From: Nitrincola iocasae | Lineage (GTDB): Bacteria; Pseudomonadota; Gammaproteobacteria; Pseudomonadales; Balneatricaceae | Reading direction: 5' to 3' | DNA: 64,000 nt | Assembly: GCF_008727795.1 (NCBI RefSeq) | Contig: NZ_CP044222.1 | Location: 3,596,001 to 3,660,000, forward strand | Shown: one piece after another, positions 8,406-17,083 of the stretch | How positions within the stretch are numbered: the stretch's first letter is position 1 | Layout: each line of letters begins with the position of its first letter | Program-made: the position numbers and the translations under genes | Notes under the pieces: model-generated | The model's database searches: none | The model's input: only the letters and a program-made list of their open reading frames with translations | Told to the model about the DNA's origin: nothing

Positions 8406-11400
8406 ATGCCAGATATAAGTGCACTGGATTCATTGTGGTTATTAATAGCTGCCATGCTGGTCCTGATTATGCAGGGTGGATTCCTTTGCCTGGAATCTGG
8501 CCTGACCCGCAGTAAAAATGCCATTAATGTAGCGCTCAAAAATGCGTTCGATCTAATCGTGGCAGCACTACTTTTCTGGCTGTTCGGTTTCGGTATCATG
8601 TTCGGTGCTCATGAGGGCCTTAAACTCGACACCCACTGGTTTATTGCCGACTTTTCCAGAGATGAATTCTGGCACGCCAGTTTTTTCTTTTTCCAACTGA
8701 CCTTTTGTGCCACCGCTGCCACGATTGTTTCCGGAGCCATCGCCGAACGCAGTCGTTTTCTGGTATACATTATTATCACCGCCATCATCAGCCTGCTGCT
8801 CTATCCAGTGTTTGGTCACTGGGCCTGGAGCAGTGCCGTCAATGAGCATCCTGGCTGGCTGGAAGCCATGGGATTCACCGATTTTGCTGGCAGCACCGTG
8901 GTGCACAGTGTTGGCGGCTGGGTAGCCTTGGCAGCTGTAATCGTCATCGGCCCACGTACCGGGCGCTTCTATCGAGGCAAAGTACAGTCTATTCCTGGCA
9001 GCAACCTACCCCTGGCTATTCTCGGCATGCTGTTCTTTATGATTGGCTGGATAGGCTTCAATGGTGGCAGCACGCTGGCCTTCACCACGGCTATTGCTGG
9101 CATCATCGTCAATACCATTATTGCAGCCGCGGCTGGGGGCATCACTGCTATTCTGCTGTCACTGACTCAACAGGATAATAGCCAAACCACTTCGCTCACC
9201 ATTAACGGCACCCTGGCCGGACTAGTCGCTATCACAGCCGGTTGCCATGTCGTGTCAACACCGCAAGCGGCAATAATTGGTAGTCTGGGCGCGCTATGTA
9301 TGTTTCTGGCTGAAAAACAGATGCACCGACTGCAACTGGATGATGCTATTTCGGCCGTGCCCGTACACCTGGCCGCAGGCATCTGGGGCACATTGGCAGT
9401 CGCCCTGTTCGGCGATCTGCAACTGCTTGATACAGGCTTAGGCCGTGCAGAACAATTGCAGGTACAACTGCTGGGTATATTCGCTTGCGCGCTGTTTATT
9501 TTCCCATTGTCGATGACGTTACTGGTACTGCTAAATCGCTTCATTCCGTTGCGAGTCAGTGCCGAAGCCGAACAAATGGGTCTGAATGTCTCTGAACATG
9601 GTGCTAAAACGGAACTAGGTGATCTACTTTCAGCTATGCAAACCCAAGAGCGCAGCGGTGATTTGAAACAACGGGTGCCAGTTGAACCCTTTACTGAAGT
9701 TGGCCAGATTGCGTTACAGTACAATCGGGTTATTGCAAACTTAAACCGTATGGTTACCCGCACCCGGTTGATTGTGCGTGATATGCGTGACGGAGTTATC
9801 ACCTTTTCCGACCAGGGCATTATCACCAGCGCCAACCCAGGTACCGAAATTCTGTTCAACCGCCCCACCCACCAATTGGTGGGTCAGCCTACTGATATGT
9901 TACTTCACGAAAATAACCAACAAACTTTTTCGGCCACACCACCGGAACGTTTATTTGTCACCCTGGCAAGTAGTCAACAACCTGGACCCTATGAAATCAT
10001 TGCTAAAGACAGTCAGGGTAGCGCCTTCACCCTGGAAGTCACCACGACCGCCAGCCCAACCGATGAAGGGGTGCAATACAGCGCCATGCTTAGGGATATC
10101 AGTGAGCGAAAAAAAATGGAAGCCCGTCTGCACCGACATTCCGAGCTGGCTCAGGTTACCCTGGAAGCGATTACTGAAGCCGTTGTCACTTGCGATGCGG
10201 CCTATAACACCGTCTACCTTAACCCTATGGCCAGTGAACTTCTGGGATACACAGCAGAACAGGTATTCGGACTACCCATAGATGACATCATTCTGATCGA
10301 AGACTCTGACACAGCCCAAATAAAAGTATCAACACTTTGTCTGGAACAATCAGAAAGAAGGGATGCAGCTGATCACAAACGCCTCTTTAAGCTAAAGAAT
10401 AAACAAGGTGATGAGTTTGAAGTACAGCTAAACTGCGCTCCACTGCTTGATACGAATCGCCAAAGCATGGGCTGGGTGATTGCACTACAGGATATCACCC
10501 AAAATAACCGACTCCAGCAACTGCTGACCTTTCAGGCTGTGCACGACACCCTCACCGGACTGATCAACCGACGTGAGTTTGAGAAGCGCTTAGAATCACT
10601 GATCTACGAAGCCCACCAGGATAAAGCCGATCATCTGCTATGTTATCTGGATCTGGACCAGTTCAAATTGGTGAATGATACCTGTGGCCATAGAGCCGGT
10701 GATGTATTGTTAAAACAACTCTCAAACCTGCTCAAACCGGTGCTACGCCAGAGCGATACTCTGGCACGACTGGGCGGTGATGAATTCGGCGTACTGCTCA
10801 GCCACTGCCCAATTGAGAAAGGACTGGAAATTGCCGAAGCATTACGTAAAACCGTGACGGCATTTCGTTTTTCCTGGGAAGGACAAGTATTCTCGGTTGG
10901 CGTCAGCATTGGCCTGGTCAGCATTACAGAGGACTGCGGTAGCCTGGATGAAGTGCTCAGCCATGCCGATGCGGCCTGCTATACCGCCAAGGATCTAGGG
11001 CGAAACCGGGTATGTCTATTCCAACCGGATGACAAACAGGCACAAGAGCGCCAGGGGCAGATTCAATGGGCAAGCCGCTTGCAGGAAGCGCTAGATAAAG
11101 ACCTTTTCCGGCTCTATTTTCAAACCATTGTCCCGCTGGAAAACAGCAACAACCTGATGCCACATTATGAAATTCTGGCGCGGATGATCAGCCAACAAGG
11201 GGAGCTCATTCCACCCGGCGCCTTTATCCCGGCGGCAGAGCGTTTTGGACTGATGCCAAAAATCGATAAATGGGTGATCCGCAACACTCTGGCCTGGATG
11301 GGTGATCAACTGCGCCAGAATAAGCAGCCGGTTTTTTGTTCCATAAACCTGTCGGGTGCCTCCATCGGTCGTGAAGACTGTCTCAAGGTGATTAGAGAAC

Positions 11401-11831
11401 AACTAGAAAAACATCAGGTCCCCGCACATAACATCTGTTTTGAAATCACAGAAACTGCAGCCATTGCTGATCCAGCCAATGCCGGTCGTTTTATTGCCGA
11501 ACTGAAACGCTTAGGCTGCCAGTTTGCCCTGGATGATTTTGGTAGCGGCCTGTCTTCATTTGGCTATCTAAAACAGTTGCCGGTCGACTACTTGAAAATA
11601 GACGGCATATTTATTCAAGAGCTAGCCAATAACCGGATTGACCAGGCTATGGTGGCCTCGATTAACAATATTGGCCATATTATGGGGCTGAAGACCATTG
11701 CTGAATTTGTTGAAGATGCCGCCACGTTGAATATCCTGCGTCAGATCGGTGTGGATTATGTTCAAGGATTTTACCTGTCACGGCCAGAGCCACTGGAATC
11801 TCTCAACAGCGTGCGGGTAATGCCACGTTAA
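8406..11831 (+). CDS. Ammonium channel (Amt) fused to two PAS domains, GGDEF and EAL
   Basis: This 1141-residue protein joins a complete Amt/Rh channel (1 to about 385, eleven helices) to a signalling half. The channel keeps its pore residues: D159 in DFAGSTVVH, twin histidines H167 and H321, and the FFQLTFCATAATIVSGAIAER helix. A short HAMP-like linker (about 385-450) leads to PAS domains near 453-565 and 580-700. The diguanylate cyclase has intact GGDEF (790-794) and an RxxD inhibitory site (RQSD 781-784) five residues before it. The C-terminal phosphodiesterase has the signature E922-I-L, plus NLSG, ETAA, DDFGSGLSS and a DYLKIDG lysine, so both activities look possible. It probably senses or conducts ammonium and changes cyclic-di-GMP. 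Amt-histidine-kinase and Amt-GGDEF fusions are known; which activity dominates here is unknown. Confidence 0.93.
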   Translation: MPDISALDSLWLLIAAMLVLIMQGGFLCLESGLTRSKNAINVALKNAFDLIVAALLFWLFGFGIMFGAHEGLKLDTHWFIADFSRDEFWHASFFFFQLTFCATAATIVSGAIAERSRFLVYIIITAIISLLLYPVFGHWAWSSAVNEHPGWLEAMGFTDFAGSTVVHSVGGWVALAAVIVIGPRTGRFYRGKVQSIPGSNLPLAILGMLFFMIGWIGFNGGSTLAFTTAIAGIIVNTIIAAAAGGITAILLSLTQQDNSQTTSLTINGTLAGLVAITAGCHVVSTPQAAIIGSLGALCMFLAEKQMHRLQLDDAISAVPVHLAAGIWGTLAVALFGDLQLLDTGLGRAEQLQVQLLGIFACALFIFPLSMTLLVLLNRFIPLRVSAEAEQMGLNVSEHGAKTELGDLLSAMQTQERSGDLKQRVPVEPFTEVGQIALQYNRVIANLNRMVTRTRLIVRDMRDGVITFSDQGIITSANPGTEILFNRPTHQLVGQPTDMLLHENNQQTFSATPPERLFVTLASSQQPGPYEIIAKDSQGSAFTLEVTTTASPTDEGVQYSAMLRDISERKKMEARLHRHSELAQVTLEAITEAVVTCDAAYNTVYLNPMASELLGYTAEQVFGLPIDDIILIEDSDTAQIKVSTLCLEQSERRDAADHKRLFKLKNKQGDEFEVQLNCAPLLDTNRQSMGWVIALQDITQNNRLQQLLTFQAVHDTLTGLINRREFEKRLESLIYEAHQDKADHLLCYLDLDQFKLVNDTCGHRAGDVLLKQLSNLLKPVLRQSDTLARLGGDEFGVLLSHCPIEKGLEIAEALRKTVTAFRFSWEGQVFSVGVSIGLVSITEDCGSLDEVLSHADAACYTAKDLGRNRVCLFQPDDKQAQERQGQIQWASRLQEALDKDLFRLYFQTIVPLENSNNLMPHYEILARMISQQGELIPPGAFIPAAERFGLMPKIDKWVIRNTLAWMGDQLRQNKQPVFCSINLSGASIGREDCLKVIREQLEKHQVPAHNICFEITETAAIADPANAGRFIAELKRLGCQFALDDFGSGLSSFGYLKQLPVDYLKIDGIFIQELANNRIDQAMVASINNIGHIMGLKTIAEFVEDAATLNILRQIGVDYVQGFYLSRPEPLESLNSVRVMPR

Positions 11832-11901
11832 ATGACAGGACTTAACGACCATGGCAAAGCTGTGCCATAATAGAGGCAATTCGATACTCTGGTAAAACCC
11901 T

Positions 11902-12615
11902 ATGCGAGCACCGCTCTCCCTGCTTTTAGCTGGTCTGATTGTCAGCTTGATGCAGTCTAGCCTGAGCCAGGCCGACTCGGGTATTCGCCGTATTGTCCAC
12001 CCGGATGGCCGAGTGGAGTTCACCAATGTTGGCAGTACTCCTGCCAACAATGCAACCCCGACCACGTCCATCCAGACAATTTACAGCTATCGCACTCCCG
12101 GCGGTACGATGGCATTCTCCGATCAGCGCCCTGCCTCGGGTATCCGTTATGAAACCCTGCGCTTTGACTGCTATGCCTGTCAGCCCGGATCAACAATTAA
12201 CTGGCACAACACCCGACTCTTTGCCAGTCAATATAAAGATGAAATTGAACGTGAGGCTCAACGTTTCAACGTCGATCCGGCATTAGTTCGTGCTGTCATT
12301 CATGCAGAGTCTGCCTTCAACCCCCAAGCCCGCTCTCCCAAAGGTGCTCAAGGGCTAATGCAACTGATGCCGCCCACAGCGGCTGACCTGGGTGTCACCA
12401 ACGCCATGGATATCAGCCAGAACATTTATGGCGGAGTAAAATATCTGTCCTGGATGCTGGAACGCTTTAATGGTGATACTCGCCTGGCTACCGCTGCGTA
12501 CAATGCAGGCCCCGGTGCTGTACAGCAATATGGCGGCATTCCTCCCTTTGCCGAGACCCAGGCCTATACCGAACGCGTCGCCATTCTGCATCAGCGTTAT
12601 CGTCAGTTATACTGA
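11902..12615 (+). CDS. Soluble lytic murein transglycosylase (SLT domain) with DUF4124-like N-terminus
   Basis: A 237-residue exported protein. After a signal peptide ending about ADS comes a short IVHPDGRVEFTNV segment typical of DUF4124. The SLT domain follows at about 110-230, with the catalytic Glu in VIHAESAFNP, then GAQGLMQLMPPTA, YGGVKYLSWML and ATAAYNAGPGAV. It cleaves peptidoglycan glycan strands to 1,6-anhydro products in the periplasm. The gene stands alone after the Amt fusion; the 70-base gap shows no obvious terminator. Confidence 0.9.
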   Translation: MRAPLSLLLAGLIVSLMQSSLSQADSGIRRIVHPDGRVEFTNVGSTPANNATPTTSIQTIYSYRTPGGTMAFSDQRPASGIRYETLRFDCYACQPGSTINWHNTRLFASQYKDEIEREAQRFNVDPALVRAVIHAESAFNPQARSPKGAQGLMQLMPPTAADLGVTNAMDISQNIYGGVKYLSWMLERFNGDTRLATAAYNAGPGAVQQYGGIPPFAETQAYTERVAILHQRYRQLY

Positions 12616-12658
12616 AACCGATTGAATCCTTACCTAACAGATCAACCGGAGTGTAACG

Positions 12659-13084
12659 ATGAGCTTATCACCCTTTCATTTGGCAATTCCTGTTTATGAT
12701 TTACCTTCAGCACGGCGTTTTTACGGCGAGGTTTTTGGTCTTGAAGAAGGTCGCTCCAGCGAGCAGTGGGTTGATTTCAATTTCTATGGTCACCAGTTGG
12801 TGATCCATGAGCAGCCGAGAACAGACGCACAAACAGACGCTCATACCAATCCAGTCGATGGCCATGACGTCCCGGTACCGCACTTTGGTATCATCCTGGA
12901 ATGGTCACAATGGCAAGCCCTGGCGGAACGACTGAAATCCCATGGTATTCAGTTTGTCATAGAGCCCTATATCCGCTTTAAAGGACAGGTGGGTGAACAA
13001 GCCACCATGTTTCTGCTTGACCCCTGCGGCAACGCCCTGGAGTTCAAGGCTTTCAAGGACATGAACCAAGTGTTTGCCAAATAG
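12659..13084 (+). CDS. VOC-superfamily (glyoxalase-fold) protein
   Basis: A 141-residue protein with the two beta-alpha-beta-beta-beta units of the vicinal-oxygen-chelate fold: [22 protein letters not shown] at the start and [16 protein letters not shown] at the end. Candidate metal ligands are His4-region, His-Phe-Gly (PHFGIIL) and the Glu of ALEFK. It resembles the uncharacterised YwbC-like dioxygenase branch rather than lactoylglutathione lyase. GGAGTG precedes the ATG. Substrate unknown. It lies 53 bases before trpR, but the trpR promoter signals in that gap argue for separate expression. Confidence 0.85.
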   Translation: MSLSPFHLAIPVYDLPSARRFYGEVFGLEEGRSSEQWVDFNFYGHQLVIHEQPRTDAQTDAHTNPVDGHDVPVPHFGIILEWSQWQALAERLKSHGIQFVIEPYIRFKGQVGEQATMFLLDPCGNALEFKAFKDMNQVFAK

Positions 13085-13101
13085 ACCTGTTCGCTGGAGG
13101 G

Positions 13102-13137
13102 TTGACTTCAAGTTCAAACATGATACCGTACTAGTAC
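13102..13137 (+). promoter_or_regulatory. Candidate trpR promoter with TrpR operator next to the start codon
   Basis: TTGACT at 13102-13107 is a good -35 box; a weak TACCGT sits 16 bases on. Directly before the trpR ATG is the palindrome GTACTAGTAC (13128-13137), which contains the CTAG core and ACTAGT half-site of known Trp operators. No Shine-Dalgarno occurs within 30 bases of the ATG, so transcription starting at the operator would give a nearly leaderless message. This suggests tryptophan-dependent autoregulation of the trpREG cluster. Confidence 0.55.
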
Positions 13138-13383
13138 ATGAATACACTCGATCCCCATACTCAAGAATTGCTCGACACGCTGCTGGCCGCTGAAGATCGC
13201 GAGGCGCTATTGTTGCTGCTGCAAAGCCTGCTGACGCCAGCCGAGCTGAGTGAAATCCCCAAACGTCTGCAGATTCTCAAACGCTTGCAGGCGGGCGAAC
13301 CCCAGCGTCGGATCGCCGAAGACCTGGGTGTGGGTATCGCTACTGTATCCCGCGGCGCACGTGCCCTGAAACGCGACCTTTAA
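13138..13383 (+). CDS. trpR: Trp repressor TrpR
   Basis: An 81-residue all-helical repressor, shorter at the N-terminus than E. coli TrpR (108). The core is clear: LLTPAELSEIPKRLQILKRL, then the helix-turn-helix QRRIAEDLGVGIATVSRGAR, matching the E. coli recognition helix GAGIATITRGS. It binds DNA as a tryptophan-loaded dimer. It precedes trpE by nine bases, so it is probably the first gene of a trpR-trpE-trpG operon and would control its own operon through the CTAG palindrome overlapping its start. Confidence 0.9.
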   Translation: MNTLDPHTQELLDTLLAAEDREALLLLLQSLLTPAELSEIPKRLQILKRLQAGEPQRRIAEDLGVGIATVSRGARALKRDL

Positions 13384-13392
13384 GAGTTCACC

Positions 13393-14793
13393 ATGACCCG
13401 TAGACCTGAAAAAATAGAGCTGCCGCGCAAACCGCATTATGTCACCCTGGCCACCGACTGTGATTTTTTTGAGCTGTTCCGCAAAATCGAAAAGCGCTTT
13501 GATGTGTGCTTTATGCTGGAATCACTGGGCGAAGACAGCCATATTTCCCGCTATTCCATCATCGGCTTTGACCCTGAGCAGTTAATTTATGCCAATGGTA
13601 GACAGCTCACCATCGAATCACGTGACGGCCAGTGCGAGCATTATGAAAGTGACAATCCCTATTACCTGCTGCGCGAAATCATGCCGCAGAACATCATTTC
13701 GCGAAAATACGCCGGCGGACTGACCGGCTACCTCGGCTACGACGCCATGAGCTATTTCGAACCGACGCTAAAGCTGAAAACCAGCGACTGGTTTGATGCC
13801 TTTCGTTTCGGCCTGTACAAAGATGGCCTGATCCTGGACAAGATGACCGGTGAAATCATCTATTTTTACTATGCTGAAAACCGCATGGACCTGGTCACAG
13901 AACTGATCAATGCCCCCCGCCCGGACAATGGATCACTAGCAATCACCTACACAGGTGAAACCATGTCCCGCGAAGAGCATGCCGACGCGGTGATGAAAGT
14001 AAAACAGGACATCATCGACGGCAAAATCTTTCAGTGTGAGGTCGGCTTCAAAAAGTACCTTGGCCTGAAAGGCGACACCTTAAACATCTATCAGCAACTG
14101 CGCGAGGTGAACCCCTCACCGCAAATGTACTACCTGAAATTTGCTGATCAGAAACTGATTGGCGCCAGCCCGGAACTGTTGTTCCGTCTGCGTCAGGGTG
14201 AGATGGAGACCTTTCCGCTGGCAGGCACCACCCGACGCGGCAAGGATTCGCAGGAAGATACCCAACTGGCGCGTGTACTGTTGAATGACCCCAAAGAGAT
14301 CGCTGAACACAATATGATTGTGGACCTGCACCGCAATGACATTGGTCGGGTGGCTCGTTTTGGCACAGTCAAAGTCCGCAGTCTGATGGATATCAAACGC
14401 TTCAGCCATGTACAGCATATTTCCAGTGAAATCGTGGGTATCATCTCTGAAAAAGAAGATATGTTCTCAGCGCTGGCAAGCAATTTTCCAGCCGGTACGC
14501 TCACCGGCGCACCTAAAATTGAAGCGATGAAAATTATCGATGCGCTGGAAACGGATGGTCGTGGCCCTTATGGCGGTGCCGTAGGCAACTTCTCCTTCAA
14601 TGGTGACTGCACCTTTGCCATCCCGATTCGTACGGTGTTTGCCAAGGGCGATCAGGCCTATGTGCAGACCTGTGGCGGCAATGTCTATGACTCTAATCCG
14701 GATGACGAGTATGAGGAGATACGGCGCAAATTTGCCGGTACGCGCAAGGCGCTGGAGCCATTCCTGGTCAGCGAAAAGGAGTCGCAGGCATGA
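13393..14793 (+). CDS. trpE: Anthranilate synthase component I
   Basis: A 466-residue chorismate-utilising enzyme. The N-terminal part has the tryptophan-binding motif MLESLGEDSHISRYSIIGFDP (LES...S). The catalytic part has NPSPQMYYL, GASPELLFRLRQG, LAGTTRRGKD, HNMIVDLHRNDIGRV, FPAGTLTGAPKIEAMKIID and GPYGGAVGNF. With TrpG it converts chorismate and glutamine to anthranilate. It is shorter than E. coli TrpE (520) and its FQCEVGFKKYLG segment is unlike the enteric form. PabB is the alternative, but TrpR and the LES motif favour TrpE. It overlaps trpG by four bases (ATGA). Confidence 0.87.
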   Translation: MTRRPEKIELPRKPHYVTLATDCDFFELFRKIEKRFDVCFMLESLGEDSHISRYSIIGFDPEQLIYANGRQLTIESRDGQCEHYESDNPYYLLREIMPQNIISRKYAGGLTGYLGYDAMSYFEPTLKLKTSDWFDAFRFGLYKDGLILDKMTGEIIYFYYAENRMDLVTELINAPRPDNGSLAITYTGETMSREEHADAVMKVKQDIIDGKIFQCEVGFKKYLGLKGDTLNIYQQLREVNPSPQMYYLKFADQKLIGASPELLFRLRQGEMETFPLAGTTRRGKDSQEDTQLARVLLNDPKEIAEHNMIVDLHRNDIGRVARFGTVKVRSLMDIKRFSHVQHISSEIVGIISEKEDMFSALASNFPAGTLTGAPKIEAMKIIDALETDGRGPYGGAVGNFSFNGDCTFAIPIRTVFAKGDQAYVQTCGGNVYDSNPDDEYEEIRRKFAGTRKALEPFLVSEKESQA

Positions 14794-15449
14794 AAATTTT
14801 AATTATCGATAACTACGACTCTTTCACCTACAACCTGTACCAGTACATAGGTGAAATTCTGTCCACGGCACAGATTCACGGGCAACTGGACAGCTTTGAT
14901 ATACAGGTCAAACGCAACGACCAAATCACCCTGGCACAGGTGCGTGAGCTCAGCCCTGACCGGATCATTATTTCACCAGGCCCCGGCTCACCGGATGATG
15001 AACACTACTTCGGTATTTGTGCCGCTGTTATTCGTGAACTCGGACCCACCACCCCGCTACTCGGTGTGTGCCTCGGCATGCAGGGTATCGTGCATGTCTT
15101 CGGTGGCAAGGTGGTCAAAGCCGCCCTGCCGATGCACGGTAAAATCAGCCCGATCAATCACAATGGCGAGGACATGTTCCGTCAGATTCCGGATCAGTTG
15201 GAGATCATGCGTTACCATTCCTTGATTGCTGAACCCCAAAGCCTGCCAAGCTGTCTGGAAGTTACAGCTAGCGTTGGCAATCTGCCGGCTAGCGCTTTCA
15301 AAGATCACGCCCAGATCCACCAGGGCGGTGATTTCGAAATCATGGGCGTACGCCACAAAGACCATCCGATTCAAGGCATCCAGTTCCACCCGGAATCCTT
15401 CGCCACCGAAGGCGGCAAAGAACTCATCAGCAACTTCCTGTTCAACTAA
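14790..15449 (+). CDS. trpG: Anthranilate synthase component II, glutamine amidotransferase
   Basis: A 219-residue class I amidotransferase. It opens with ILIIDNYDSFTYNLYQYIGE, carries the oxyanion region ISPGPGSPDD and the nucleophile Cys in GVCLGMQGI, and ends with the His-Glu pair in QFHPESFATEGGK. It supplies ammonia from glutamine to TrpE. The start codon overlaps the trpE stop (ATGA), indicating translational coupling. The length is about 25 residues more than many TrpG/PabA proteins. A dual TrpG/PabA role is possible, because no second copy is visible in this window. Confidence 0.9.
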   Translation: MKILIIDNYDSFTYNLYQYIGEILSTAQIHGQLDSFDIQVKRNDQITLAQVRELSPDRIIISPGPGSPDDEHYFGICAAVIRELGPTTPLLGVCLGMQGIVHVFGGKVVKAALPMHGKISPINHNGEDMFRQIPDQLEIMRYHSLIAEPQSLPSCLEVTASVGNLPASAFKDHAQIHQGGDFEIMGVRHKDHPIQGIQFHPESFATEGGKELISNFLFN

Positions 15450-15460
15450 AAGGGAGCATT

Positions 15461-16228
15461 TCAGGAGCGTTTTAGCTCAGTTAGTAGCTGGCTGAGGATT
15501 TCGACCCAGGGTCGCTCGGCTTGATTTGCTTTTAAATGGTCCAAGCCCCTGGCGGTGAAGGTGCCGGGGGTGCCGATCTCCCGGGCCAGAGCAACCGGTG
15601 TTGATTCAGGGCGTTGTTGCAGCAAGACAGCTGATTCCTGCTGTGCTCGTGCCAGCAGCGCCACCGCTTCAGGTAGGGCCATCCCTGTTTTTGCCACCAA
15701 GGTTTCTGCCAAAGCCTGGATCTGCTCCAGCCACCAGGCATTGACGCAGACACTCAGCATCGAAGCTTCAAATTGCACTTCTGTCGCAAAGCTTTGCACT
15801 CCATAGCCTGCAGCCACAAATTTTGCCGACAACTCATCATTGGCTGGATATAAAAACACACTGGAACCCGGATACTCAACCGCAATGCTTGCCGTCATTC
15901 GGGTAACACGTGCCGGATTAAACACTTGCTGCAATACCTGCAGCTCAACTCCCGCAGAGAGACAGATCAGATGATGTTCCGGAGTGAGCTGCACGGAGGC
16001 AGCCAACTGCTCCACTTGCTGCGGGCGTACACCCACCAGCAGTACGTCACACTGGTCTGCAACCTTCTGGTTATCGGCTGCAACTGAAATGCCCGACAAT
16101 GCCTGCAACTGTGCTACCCGTTCGGCCGAACGCGGTGACAGGCACCATTCAAACGGATATTCAGATTGCTGCACCCCACGAATCAGCGCTTCAGCCAACG
16201 CGCCTACGCCCAACACACCCAATCGCAT
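15461..16228 (-). CDS. Pyrroline-5-carboxylate-reductase-like NAD(P)-binding protein
   Basis: A 255-residue protein. The N-terminal Rossmann fold is MRLGVLGVGALAEALIRG, followed by DVLLVGVRPQQV and a C-terminal helical domain like the ProC dimerisation domain (GTPGTFTARGLDHLK corresponds to the STPGGTT-type loop). It differs from canonical ProC, whose loop reads GIGNM; here it is GVGAL. Substrate therefore remains open. AAGGA precedes the ATG. It converges on trpG with 11 bases between the ends. Confidence 0.7.
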   Translation of the reverse strand: MRLGVLGVGALAEALIRGVQQSEYPFEWCLSPRSAERVAQLQALSGISVAADNQKVADQCDVLLVGVRPQQVEQLAASVQLTPEHHLICLSAGVELQVLQQVFNPARVTRMTASIAVEYPGSSVFLYPANDELSAKFVAAGYGVQSFATEVQFEASMLSVCVNAWWLEQIQALAETLVAKTGMALPEAVALLARAQQESAVLLQQRPESTPVALAREIGTPGTFTARGLDHLKANQAERPWVEILSQLLTELKRS

Positions 16229-16244
16229 AGAGGTTCCTTATTAC

Positions 16245-16850
16245 TTAGTTCACACTCGCCATAAAACCATGAATACCTGTCAGGATAATCTGCGATGCCA
16301 TCGCTGCCAAAATCAAGCCAGTGATTTTACTCAATACATTTAAACCAGTACGTCCGAGGATTTTCTCCAACCAGGATGACAAATGCAGACACAGCAGTAA
16401 AAACAACAGCGCCAGCAGCAACCCAATCACACCAAATATTAAATCCAGTCCTTGCAACTCAGCGCCGTATACCAAAATCGCACCAATTGACGCCGGACCT
16501 ACTATGGTCGGAATAGCCAGCGGTACAACCGATATATCATCACGATCATCCTGCGGCACCTCAGCATTGGCACGAACGCCATCACGCACCAAGCTCACTG
16601 CAGACAGGAATAGAAGAACACCGGCACCGATTCGGAAAGAGTCCAGGGTAATGCCTAGTACTTCGAATAATTGAGACCCAAAAAATAGCAGAATCAAACT
16701 GATGCACAAGGCCGCAAACACAGCCCGATTAGCAATCGACTGTCGTGTTTTGCGCGTATCGGTACGTGTCAGAGACAAAAACATCGACACCACAAAAAAT
16801 GGCGCAAATAGAAAAATAAACTTAAAACTGATCGATAACAAAATCGTCAT
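16245..16850 (-). CDS. MarC-family (UPF0056) inner-membrane protein
   Basis: A 201-residue protein with six hydrophobic helices. It has the MarC-family features: FKFIFLFAPFFVVSMFLSLT at the N-terminus, a helix with FRIGAGVLLFLSAV, and the loop PLAIPTIVGPASIGAIL, corresponding to the conserved P-l-a-x-P-x-i-x-G-P. Function of the family is unknown; the old link to antibiotic resistance was not upheld. It lies just upstream of the ProC-like gene on the same strand with a 16-base gap, so the two may be co-transcribed. Confidence 0.88.
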   Translation of the reverse strand: MTILLSISFKFIFLFAPFFVVSMFLSLTRTDTRKTRQSIANRAVFAALCISLILLFFGSQLFEVLGITLDSFRIGAGVLLFLSAVSLVRDGVRANAEVPQDDRDDISVVPLAIPTIVGPASIGAILVYGAELQGLDLIFGVIGLLLALLFLLLCLHLSSWLEKILGRTGLNVLSKITGLILAAMASQIILTGIHGFMASVN

Positions 16851-16922
16851 AGCACCACGCTCACTCCTAGGCTAAATCAGCCCGCATAATCCGTGAATGA
16901 AAAAAGCTTGTCCAGCACTTAA

Positions 16923-17028
16923 AAGGTAGAAAAGGGGTCTTTACCCTTTAATTTGAAGTTAAACTAGGGGAGGTTCATACTGGCCCCTTTTTAGTAACAT
17001 TGATTGCCAGATATGCTTATAGATGATT
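16923..17028 (+). other. Hairpin-rich leader before the unknown lipoprotein gene
   Basis: The 233-base gap between marC and the lipoprotein gene holds two possible hairpins on the plus strand. One is AAAGGG paired with CCCTTT around 16933-16953. The other is AGGGG paired with CCCCT around 16965-16987, followed by TTTTT, which looks like an intrinsic terminator. No plus-strand gene lies directly upstream, so this could attenuate the lipoprotein transcript. Seen by eye only. Confidence 0.35.
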
Positions 17029-17083
17029 TACTTAGCCCCTTAAATACGAACTGACGGACAGGGATCATAGGAAGACCTCAAAT

